Positions 1-5,540 of a DNA stretch of 14,078 nt are shown here, piece by piece. The notes under the pieces are model-generated. The model ran no database searches and had not been told where the DNA came from. It saw only the letters and a list, made by a program, of their open reading frames with translations. Numbering within the stretch: position 1 is the first letter of the stretch; each line of letters starts with the position of its first letter. Origin of the DNA: Candidatus Aenigmatarchaeota archaeon (GTDB taxonomy: Archaea; Aenigmatarchaeota; Aenigmatarchaeia; QMZP01); the NCBI GenBank assembly GCA_016202785.1, contig JACQOC010000097.1:1-14078 (forward strand), read 5' to 3'. Made by a program: the position numbers and the translations under genes.

Positions 1-83
1 ATCTCCATGGTGCGCGCGTCGATATACGGCGCCAAGGCGTCATAAGAATAGGACAGCTTGGGAAGCGTGTGCGGATAGGGCAT
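1..83 (-). CDS. sod: Fe/Mn-type superoxide dismutase, N-terminal fragment
   Basis: Reading left from the ATG at 83-81 gives 27 residues beginning MPYPHTLPKLSYSYDALAPY and continuing with IDARTME to the window edge. This is the characteristic N-terminus of iron/manganese superoxide dismutases (LPxLxYxYDALxPxIDxxTME), directly before the first metal-binding histidine segment, which lies outside the window. The enzyme dismutates superoxide to O2 and H2O2 in the cytoplasm. The metal (Fe or Mn) cannot be judged from this piece. A clear BRE/TATA element at 110-126 lies about 30 bases upstream, so the mRNA leader is only a few bases long and lacks a Shine-Dalgarno sequence. The gene is truncated only by the window. 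A ferritin gene 2.3 kb away fits an oxidative-stress role, but the two are not in one operon. Confidence 0.9.
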   Translation of the reverse strand, partial: MPYPHTLPKLSYSYDALAPYIDARTME

Positions 84-109
84 GACAACCAATAACCTTT
101 TAGAAAGGA

Positions 110-126
110 GCTATTTATAGTTTCGA
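110..126 (-). promoter_or_regulatory. TATA/BRE promoter of the superoxide dismutase gene
   Basis: On the minus strand this reads CGAAACTATAAATAG: a purine-rich BRE-like hexamer followed by a near-consensus archaeal TATA box. Its centre is about 32 bases upstream of the ATG at 83, which predicts transcription starting near 88-92 and a very short leader. Confidence 0.7.
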
Positions 127-180
127 TGCAACCGAGGCATGACCGGCAACTACCCGTTGCTGCAGCAGGAGAGAAGGAAA

Positions 181-267
181 GGCCGCTGCCGAGATTTGAA
201 CTCGGACCAGGGGCTTTCTGCCAGACGGCCACAGGCCCCCATGCTAACCATTATCACTACAGCGGCC
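181..267 (-). tRNA. tRNA-His(GTG): tRNA-His (anticodon GTG) with a 13-nt intron
   Basis: The minus strand folds as a complete tRNA. The acceptor 5' strand is GCCGCTG (266-260), paired with CAGCGGC (188-182). An extra 5' G at 267 (G-1) lies opposite C73 at 181, the hallmark of histidine tRNA, and here it is genome-encoded. The T arm is CCGAG-TTCAAAT-CTCGG. The anticodon stem is GGGGC/GCCCC and the loop is CTGTGG+A, with anticodon GTG at 232-230. A 13-nt intron, CCGTCTGGCAGAA (228-216), sits at the canonical 37/38 site. The BHB fold is visible: loop bases CTGT pair with intron GCAG, with bulges GG^C and AA^A. The inner helix of the intron is a single C-G pair, so the BHB is minimal. CCA is not encoded. 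The mature tRNA is 74 nt including G-1. Confidence 0.95.
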
Positions 268-290
268 ACACTGATGTGTTCGTAATGCTA

Positions 291-300
291 CTATATTAAT
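291..300 (-). promoter_or_regulatory. TATA box of tRNA-His
   Basis: ATTAATATAG on the minus strand is centred about 28 bases upstream of the first tRNA base (267), the spacing expected for archaeal TBP/TFB-driven transcription. Confidence 0.65.
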
Positions 301-336
301 TGCTGCATAAGAACGCGGCGTGGGCCGCACGCTGCA

Positions 337-1380
337 TCAGCCGCAGGCAGAGCTGGCCGAGCAGTCCTGGTAGGTGCCGGTGCAGGACGAGGTGAACGGG
401 CTGTTCAATTCGTACCAGCTGCAGCCGAACTGCTTCAGGCATGCTTTTTTATTGTTGCCGTAGGTTTCGCGGCAGCTCTTCGCCTCACAGGCAGATGCGC
501 TTTGCTGGCAGGCCAGGCCGGAGCAGCAATTGCTGGCAGATGGATTGCAGGTTGCGCCCGCGGACAAGCATACCGGCGCGTCCTGCACGGCCGTGGAGTT
601 GCATGACGGGCCAGCCGCGCCGCCCGAATAGGCGTTGCCGATGCCATTGTAGCAGAACTGATTGGTGGCCAGCGGCAGGCTGACAATCACCAGGTTCGCG
701 CCTTGCTGGCGCAGGCCATCGATACCTGCGCCGTCAAAAGTGTTGCCGAAGATGGTGTTGGCCTGGCTATAACCGCGGTCGGTGTCAACCAGCAGCAGCC
801 CGGCAGCGTTGCCCAGGAACGAGTTATTGAACAGCACGTTATGCCGGCTGGCCAGCAAAACCATCCCGATTTTGTTGTTACGCAACGTGTTATTGACCAG
901 GCTGTGGCTGCCTAAGGACGGGGGAACGGGCGGAATGGCCTCGCGCTCGCCACCGATGTTGATACCGACATCGTTGGCGCGGATTTCGTTGTTCAGCAAG
1001 GAAACTTCCGAAACGCCGGCGCCAAGCGCGATGCCTTGGGTATAGTTCTCCAGCCGGCAGTTCCGTATGGTCTGGCCGCTGCCGCCCGCTACCCATATGC
1101 CGATGGCAATGCCGGCGCCGCGCAACCGTGCGTTCTGGCAGTCCAGGACCGTGCCGGCGCCGGTGACTATGGCGCCCAGCGGCAGGTCATAAGTCTGGTT
1201 GCCGCACAACTTGACATTCCCATTGGCATTGAAAGAGCCGTCAACGATGCTCGAAGTGCAGCTGCTGGGCGGCTGCGGCAGATAGCCAAGCACGGGTGAC
1301 AGGTCAAACGCAGCGTTGGCTGACACCGCTATGCCGATGGCCAGCAATACGGACAACACGGCCAGTTTCACATTGCGCAT
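337..1380 (-). CDS. Secreted parallel beta-helix protein with C-terminal knottin-like Cys-rich region
   Basis: The 347-residue protein starts with a Sec signal peptide (residues 1-24, MRN-K then a hydrophobic core ending ANAA), so it is probably exported. Residues about 76-250 contain repeated short turns rich in N, G and V/I/L (for example NCRLENYTQGIALG, NNEIRANDVGINIG, NNTLRNNKIGMVL, NNSFLGNAAGLLL). This is the pattern of right-handed parallel beta-helix (PbH1/NosD-like) repeats. The tail (about 260-347) is Cys-rich. C271, C278, C285-C286, C291 and C298 follow the C-x6-C-x6-CC-x4-C-x6-C spacing of inhibitor-cystine-knot folds. A second module, C303 to C346, carries GCSW and CTGTYQDC. Such proteins bind or cleave polysaccharides or act at the cell surface, but no catalytic residues can be assigned here. 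A TATA-like box about 23 bases before the ATG supports a leaderless start. The tRNA-His gene lies downstream on the same strand with its own promoter. Confidence 0.85.
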   Translation of the reverse strand: MRNVKLAVLSVLLAIGIAVSANAAFDLSPVLGYLPQPPSSCTSSIVDGSFNANGNVKLCGNQTYDLPLGAIVTGAGTVLDCQNARLRGAGIAIGIWVAGGSGQTIRNCRLENYTQGIALGAGVSEVSLLNNEIRANDVGINIGGEREAIPPVPPSLGSHSLVNNTLRNNKIGMVLLASRHNVLFNNSFLGNAAGLLLVDTDRGYSQANTIFGNTFDGAGIDGLRQQGANLVIVSLPLATNQFCYNGIGNAYSGGAAGPSCNSTAVQDAPVCLSAGATCNPSASNCCSGLACQQSASACEAKSCRETYGNNKKACLKQFGCSWYELNSPFTSSCTGTYQDCSASSACG

Positions 1381-1395
1381 GCAGATTGTTGCCAG

Positions 1396-1410
1396 GAAAT
1401 TATTTTAAGG
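1396..1410 (-). promoter_or_regulatory. TATA box of the beta-helix gene
   Basis: The minus strand reads CCTTAAAATAATTT, centred near 1403 and about 23 bases before the ATG at 1380, consistent with a leaderless mRNA. Confidence 0.55.
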
Positions 1411-1427
1411 CATGGGCGGCCGCATTA

Positions 1428-1444
1428 CAATGGTTTAACCGTTG
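1428..1444. other. Short inverted repeat in the 1381-1532 intergenic region
   Basis: CAATGG-TTTAA-CCGTTG forms a 6-bp hairpin (one G-T pair) with a 5-nt loop. It lies in the 152-base space between the beta-helix gene and the upstream small gene. It could be a terminator-like hairpin for the 1533-1808 transcript or an operator near the beta-helix promoter. Apart from the promoter next to 1400, nothing else recognisable is seen in this space. Confidence 0.3.
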
Positions 1445-1532
1445 CATCACCTGCGTGCTGCCAGTACGCCACAGCCACTGCGCCAAGCGTGCAGCTGGCA
1501 TGGCCGCGTATGCTGAAGAAGCGAGTCAGACG

Positions 1533-1808
1533 CTAATCGGCGATCAAATCGGCCGGTTGCGCGCTGCGCACACCATCCAGCCTGTCCTGGTATTGCTGCT
1601 CTTGCTGTTCGGTGCGCAAGTATTGCCTAGCCACCCACTTTTCGTGGCCGCACAATTCTCCGCCGCCGTAGCCGCCGGTCGGGTCGATCCAGAAGGTATC
1701 GCTTTCCGGGAAGTACAACACCTGCACCATCTTGCAGCGCAATTCCCGGCGTATGTCCTTGGTATCGGGAAAGATCACGTCGAACGGCTGCCTACTGTAA
1801 TTTGCCAT
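1533..1808 (-). CDS. Small protein of unknown function (91 aa)
   Basis: I do not recognise this protein. It starts MANYSRQPFDVIF, has no signal peptide or membrane segment, and is rich in aromatic and charged residues, with a glycine patch followed by a single Cys (GGYGGGELCGHEKW, residues about 44-57) and a Gln/Glu-rich C-terminal part (TEQQEQQYQD). The composition looks like a real soluble protein. A TATA-like box (TATTTATTT on the minus strand, 1825-1833) is centred about 21 bases before the ATG at 1808, which supports expression from this start. The opposite-strand frame covering the same DNA reads into the beta-helix gene in reverse and has no promoter of its own, so it is rejected. A false ORF remains possible because the protein is short. 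Confidence 0.55.
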   Translation of the reverse strand: MANYSRQPFDVIFPDTKDIRRELRCKMVQVLYFPESDTFWIDPTGGYGGGELCGHEKWVARQYLRTEQQEQQYQDRLDGVRSAQPADLIAD

Positions 1809-1824
1809 CAGCTGTTGTGGCGCT

Positions 1825-1833
1825 AAGAAATAA
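1825..1833 (-). promoter_or_regulatory. TATA box for the 91-aa gene
   Basis: TATTTATTT on the minus strand is centred about 21 bases upstream of the ATG at 1808. It lies in the short divergent region shared with the UPF0114 gene, which has its own box (AATTTAAG, 1862-1869) on the plus strand. Confidence 0.45.
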
Positions 1834-1896
1834 ATAGCTTACTGCATCCAATTGCGGCAGCAATTTAAGGCGGCAGCGCCAATCCTAATGGTACAC

Positions 1897-2352
1897 ATGG
1901 AAGCCCTGTTGTCCAAAAGCCGATACCTTACCCTGATTGCCGTCTACTGCTCGCTAGTTGCAGCCACTGCCGCCTTCCTGTTTGGCGCCTACAAGACCTT
2001 TCTGGTTCTGCAGCACCTGGCCATGCCGATTGCCGGCGGCGAAATAGTGCTGGGCGTGGAGCTCATCTCCATCATGGACATATTCCTGATCGCAACCGCC
2101 TTGTACCTGTTCGCCGTGGGCACCTATGAACTGTTTATCGCTGACGTCCGGCTGCCCAAATGGCTGGAGATCCACAATTTGCATGACTTAAAGACCAAGA
2201 TGGGCGGAGTAATAATTTTGGTGATGGGCGTCACTTTTCTGGAGCATCTGGTATACTGGGAAAATGCTGCCGACACGCTCATGTTCGGGGCCAGCATCTT
2301 CCTGGTTATTATGGCGCTGATTGCGTTCAGCCACTTCGGCGGCAAGGATTAG
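1897..2352 (+). CDS. UPF0114 (YqhA-like) integral membrane protein
   Basis: About 151 residues with four hydrophobic segments (roughly residues 11-31, 44-68, 102-118 and 124-142 from the 1897 start). The layout and the motifs ELISIMDIFLIATALYLF, GTYELFI and LKTKMGGVIILVMGVTFLEHL match the UPF0114/YqhA family, which has DxxLV and GYE-F motifs followed by an LKxK segment before helix 3. The family sits in the cytoplasmic membrane; its function is not settled. The start is uncertain. ATG at 1897 gives MEALLSKSRYL, like the MERFLE-type start of relatives. ATG at 1888 is in frame and better spaced from the TATA-like AATTTAAG at 1862-1869. A longer TTG start at 1852 would overlap that box and is unlikely. 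Confidence 0.85.
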   Translation: MEALLSKSRYLTLIAVYCSLVAATAAFLFGAYKTFLVLQHLAMPIAGGEIVLGVELISIMDIFLIATALYLFAVGTYELFIADVRLPKWLEIHNLHDLKTKMGGVIILVMGVTFLEHLVYWENAADTLMFGASIFLVIMALIAFSHFGGKD

Positions 2353-2371
2353 CAGCTTGCGAACCAGCCAT

Positions 2372-2863
2372 TCACTCGCGCTTGCCGAGCTCGTGGTCGA
2401 TACGTAGCAGGCCATCCTTGGAATCACCGGCCAGCCTGAGCCGGTCGACAATTTCCGAAGCGACGTCCTCTTCCTCCACTTGCTCGGCTATGAACCAATT
2501 CAAGAACACTTCCGTCGCCTGGTCGTCCTGCTCCCGGGCAAAGGTGCGCAGCTTGCTGATGGCGTCGCTGACGCCCCGCTCGTGCTCCAGCGCCTTCTCG
2601 AACGCAGCCAGCGGGCTGGAATAGTGCGCTGCTACCGCGGGGATGGGCTGCAGTTCAACCAGGCCGTTGCGGCTGTTCAGGAAATCGTATATCTTGAGCG
2701 CGTGGCCCTGCTCTTCCATGGCCTGCTGGCGCATCCATTTGGCCAGGCCTTTCAGGCTCAGGCTTTCGAAATACGCGCTCATGCCCAGGTAGCTGTAATA
2801 GGCGGCAAACTCGCGGTTCATCTGCCTATTCAGCTGCTCGGCCATGGCCTTGCTGATGTCCAT
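2372..2863 (-). CDS. ftnA: Non-heme ferritin (FtnA-type)
   Basis: A 163-residue four-helix-bundle ferritin, the normal length for prokaryotic ferritins. It oxidises Fe(II) and stores iron as a 24-subunit cytoplasmic cage. All ferroxidase-centre residues are present by position: E18 (NREFAAYYSYL), E51 and H54 (MEEQGHALKIYDF), E95 (ALEHERGV), Q128 and E131 (AEQVEEEDV). There is no heme-binding Met as in bacterioferritin, and the FtnA-like Q128 supports the non-heme assignment. A TATA-like box on the minus strand (2886-2897) puts transcription close to the ATG at 2863. The gene converges on the UPF0114 gene with 19 bases between stop codons and diverges from the membrane protein at 2919. Confidence 0.95.
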   Translation of the reverse strand: MDISKAMAEQLNRQMNREFAAYYSYLGMSAYFESLSLKGLAKWMRQQAMEEQGHALKIYDFLNSRNGLVELQPIPAVAAHYSSPLAAFEKALEHERGVSDAISKLRTFAREQDDQATEVFLNWFIAEQVEEEDVASEIVDRLRLAGDSKDGLLRIDHELGKRE

Positions 2864-2884
2864 ACAATGGTAATGTCCGCGGGA

Positions 2885-2900
2885 GTTAAATTCTTATAGC
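2885..2900. promoter_or_regulatory. Shared divergent promoter of ferritin and the 2919 membrane-protein gene
   Basis: The AT-rich core GTTAAATTCTTATAGC reads TATA-like on both strands: TTAAATTC forward and TATAAGAA/AATTTAAC in reverse. It lies about 25 bases from both the ferritin ATG (2863) and the GTG at 2919. Only 55 bases separate the two start codons, so the promoters must overlap and may compete. Confidence 0.55.
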
Positions 2901-2918
2901 GGCTGTCCAAGCTTAAGC

Positions 2919-3320
2919 GTGAAGCTGGTTAAAGCCGGCTTGCTGGCCGGCCTGGTGATATTCGTGATATGGTTCGCGCTGGGCACGCTGTTCGAGGCCA
3001 TATTCAGCTTCAGCCCGGCCACTTTGCCCGGCATGCGCGCCTTGGACAGCCCGCTCATGCTGCTGTTCTTTGCCATGCCCTGGGTGTACGGCTTCACCAT
3101 GGCGTTCGCCTACCCGTATGTGGAGAAATCGCTAACGGGAAACTACGTGAAGAAAGGCTACAGCTTCGGCCTTCTGGTATGGCTGCTGGCGATCGTGCCG
3201 GCCGCGGCCATCGTATTTGCCAGCATGGATTACCCGCTCGGGTTCAACATCAGCCAGGTGGTCAGCAGCCTGGTTTTCCTGCCGGCCGGCGGCATCGCGA
3301 TTGCGCGGCTGTACCGATAG
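2919..3320 (+). CDS. Four-helix integral membrane protein of unknown function
   Basis: A 133-residue protein with a GTG start. The next in-frame Met is too far inside (residue 39, after the first helix), and the TATA-like sequence at 2886-2899 fits a start at 2919. Four hydrophobic segments are visible: residues about 5-26, 45-65, 82-102 and 111-130. The segment between helices 2 and 3 (YPYVEKSLTGNYVKKGYSFG) is the main polar loop. I do not recognise a family with confidence; it resembles short archaeal four-helix membrane proteins. It diverges from ferritin and converges on trkA. A link to iron or oxidative stress through the shared promoter is inference only. Confidence 0.75.
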   Translation: MKLVKAGLLAGLVIFVIWFALGTLFEAIFSFSPATLPGMRALDSPLMLLFFAMPWVYGFTMAFAYPYVEKSLTGNYVKKGYSFGLLVWLLAIVPAAAIVFASMDYPLGFNISQVVSSLVFLPAGGIAIARLYR

Positions 3321-3330
3321 GCTGCAACAC

Positions 3331-4008
3331 CTATTTCTCAAAAACCCGGATGACGTCCCTGAGCCGCTTCTTCTCGCACAGGATGACCAAGTAATCGTCC
3401 TCGTCCAGCCGGAAGCGATCGTCCGGCAGCACAAAGCTGCCCTTGCGGAACACCGATATCACGCGAAATATGTCATGCTTGGGCAGGTCGGCCAGCGTCT
3501 TGCCCACCAGTTTCGTGCGGATGCGGAAGTCCAATATCTCGATGTGCTTCTCCCGGATGGCCAAGTCATACACTTCCAGGTTGCCGATGCCCTCGGTGAC
3601 CAGCTGGTGCACCACGGGCCGGGAGATCGACAAGGCCAGCCGTTCCGCAGCGGAAATGGACGGGATGAACGGCTCGATGGCCAGCTCCTTCATGATGGCC
3701 GCGTACTGCTCTTCTGAGGCGCGGGCAATGACCCGGTTCACGCCCTTTTTCCGGGCATAGCTGGCGATCAGGAAATTGATCTCGTTCGAGCTGGTCACGG
3801 CCAGCACGGCATCGACGTCGTCCAGCTTCAGCTCGCTTAGCAGTTCCGGGTCGCGCACATCGCCCTTGAGCACGGTCGCGTCCGTCTCGGCCGCGATTGC
3901 CTCGCACACCACACTGTCACTGTCGACCACGATGACCTTATGGTGCCCGACCAGCTGGTGCACCAGGTTCCTGCCCAGTTCGCCAGCCCCGACAATCACG
4001 ATTTTCAT
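3331..4008 (-). CDS. trkA: TrkA-type potassium-uptake regulatory subunit (RCK/KTN + TrkA_C)
   Basis: A 225-residue single-copy RCK protein, the KtrA/archaeal TrkA size (half of the duplicated E. coli TrkA). Residues 1-130 are the KTN Rossmann domain: GxGxxG at 7-12 (GAGELG), acidic D29 at the end of strand 2 (VIVVDSD) for NAD(H)/nucleotide binding, and a GDVRDPELL segment about 49-57. Residues about 140-225 form the TrkA_C domain (HIEILDFRIRTKLVGKTLADL ... DDYLVILCEKK, shown in two parts). It forms the cytoplasmic gating ring under TrkH and senses nucleotide or ligand state. It follows trkH by 22 bases on the same strand, so the two are almost certainly co-transcribed. Confidence 0.95.
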   Translation of the reverse strand: MKIVIVGAGELGRNLVHQLVGHHKVIVVDSDSVVCEAIAAETDATVLKGDVRDPELLSELKLDDVDAVLAVTSSNEINFLIASYARKKGVNRVIARASEEQYAAIMKELAIEPFIPSISAAERLALSISRPVVHQLVTEGIGNLEVYDLAIREKHIEILDFRIRTKLVGKTLADLPKHDIFRVISVFRKGSFVLPDDRFRLDEDDYLVILCEKKRLRDVIRVFEK

Positions 4009-4030
4009 GGTAATATATAGTCGGCCGGCC

Positions 4031-5428
4031 TTAAGCGCTTAACCTCCTGTTGCTCAACAGGTAAGCAGCCAGGATCAGCGCCGGGAAGACCTGCAGCCGG
4101 CCGATCCACATGGAAAACGCCAGCAGCAGCTTGGGGCCGTCGCTCAGCTCATACCAGCCAATGACCGGCGCAATCCCGACATTCCCTTGGGCGGAAAGCG
4201 CAGTAAAGGCGGCGCTGGCAAAGTCCAGCCCGGACAGCATCAGGCCGAACGCGGCCAGCGCGGCGAACAGCAAATAGATGAAAAAGTAATTGCTGACCTC
4301 GATGATTTCCTGGTCGGTAAGGGTTTTCGCGCCGGCCTTGGTCTTCACTACCGCAAACCTCGGCAGGAAAACGCCTTTTACTGCGCTGTACACCGACTTG
4401 GCCAGGACCATTACGCGCCAGATGCGCAACGCGCCGGAGGTTGATCCGGACGAGCCGCCGATCAGCATGAGCAGCATCAACAGCAGCACGGCCGGCGCGC
4501 CCCAGCTCAGCACGTCTGCGGTGGCAAACCCGGTGCCAGTCAGCGCTGACACTGCATGGAACAGCGCGTCAACCAGCAGCACGCCGTTGGCCGCGACCAG
4601 CACGGTGCCTAGGGCGGCGCACGCGGTGAGCAGCTGGAATTCGTTGTTGGCCAGCAATCGGTGCAGGCGCAGCCTTAAGGAATCGTGCAAAAGTGCCAAT
4701 GAAGTCGCTCCAACCAGCATGATGGCAGCCAGCGTGAGCTTGGCCGCCAGCGGGATGGCGGCGATGGAAGCGGTCGGGATAAAGCCGCCGGTAGCGATGG
4801 CGGACATCGCCAGGTTGAGGGCGGCGAACGGCGCAATGCCGGCCATTACTAACAACACTGCCCCGGCCAGCGTGAAAGCTGCGTAGGCAACCCAGGCATT
4901 CTTGACGGTCTGGGCGACGGTATGCTGGAAAGATTCCGTGCCCTCGGTCCGGAACAGCGCTGGCGTGAAGCGCGACTTGAAGATGAGCAGGGCAAACACC
5001 ACCACGCCGAGCCCGCCAATCCATTGGATATAGCTGCGGTACAGGATTAGCGCTGCCGGCAGCGCAGCCGGGTCGGCGATGAAGCTAAAGCCAGTGGTGG
5101 TCCAGCCGGACATCGCTTCGAAATAGGCGTCGGTCAAGGGCAGGCCGTACAGCGCGAAAGGGATGGAACTGGCCAACGGTATGAGCAGCCAGACTAGCGC
5201 GGATATCGTCATGGCATGCTTGTGCGTAATGCCGCCCGGCTCCTTGAAGAGAAACGCAAGGCCGAACAGCAGCAGCATGGCATTGGTGGCCACAAAGGAC
5301 AGGAAAACTTCCCAGCCGGAGAAATAGGCAAACAGGGTAAGCGGCAGGTGCGCCAAGCCGATGAAGAACAGCAGCTTGGCCAGGTTGATTAGAATGATGT
5401 GCCAGCCACTGTCCTGGGCCGCTGCCAT
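4031..5428 (-). CDS. trkH: TrkH/KtrB-family potassium transporter, channel subunit
   Basis: A 465-residue multi-helix membrane protein, usual length for the family. The four M-P-M repeats are recognisable by their selectivity filters: TTTGF (110-114), ATGGF (212-216), TGTGF (297-301) and GNVGI (415-419). Each has the key glycine, and the fourth is the most degenerate, as usual. The broken middle helix of repeat 3, IGGSSGSTSGALR (323-335), is the gating loop of the family, and the C-terminus keeps a GRLQVFPALIL segment typical of TrkH ends. It conducts K+ inward across the cytoplasmic membrane under control of the downstream TrkA. ATG at 5428 is the natural start. A weak TATA-like TAAGCTTTAT (minus strand, about 5449-5458) lies about 25 bases upstream. 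It diverges from the DUF2325 gene. Confidence 0.95.
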   Translation of the reverse strand: MAAAQDSGWHIILINLAKLLFFIGLAHLPLTLFAYFSGWEVFLSFVATNAMLLLFGLAFLFKEPGGITHKHAMTISALVWLLIPLASSIPFALYGLPLTDAYFEAMSGWTTTGFSFIADPAALPAALILYRSYIQWIGGLGVVVFALLIFKSRFTPALFRTEGTESFQHTVAQTVKNAWVAYAAFTLAGAVLLVMAGIAPFAALNLAMSAIATGGFIPTASIAAIPLAAKLTLAAIMLVGATSLALLHDSLRLRLHRLLANNEFQLLTACAALGTVLVAANGVLLVDALFHAVSALTGTGFATADVLSWGAPAVLLLMLLMLIGGSSGSTSGALRIWRVMVLAKSVYSAVKGVFLPRFAVVKTKAGAKTLTDQEIIEVSNYFFIYLLFAALAAFGLMLSGLDFASAAFTALSAQGNVGIAPVIGWYELSDGPKLLLAFSMWIGRLQVFPALILAAYLLSNRRLSA

Positions 5429-5511
5429 GCTATTATTTGGCGCCAGGGGGATAAAGCTTATGCCACATTTGCTTCAGCCTGGTATTGCGCTATTGCCAGG
5501 CACCAATGCTG

Positions 5512-5522
5512 GAATAAATAGC
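5512..5522 (+). promoter_or_regulatory. TATA box selecting the 5541 start of the DUF2325 gene
   Basis: GAATAAATAGC is centred about 24 bases before ATG 5541, the same geometry as other leaderless genes here. It argues against the upstream in-frame ATGs at 5361 (inside trkH) and 5460. A weaker TATTATTT at 5431-5438 could serve the 5460 start. Confidence 0.6.
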
Positions 5523-5540
5523 TTGCCAGCAACAGTCAGG

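Noticed and set aside
1296..1826. 176-aa plus-strand frame over the small gene and beta-helix gene start
   Set aside because: It spans two genes on the other strand and the promoter between them, and has no TATA box before its start.
2480..2899. 139-aa plus-strand frame opposite ferritin
   Set aside because: It is fully antisense to an intact ferritin with all active-site residues; a shadow frame.
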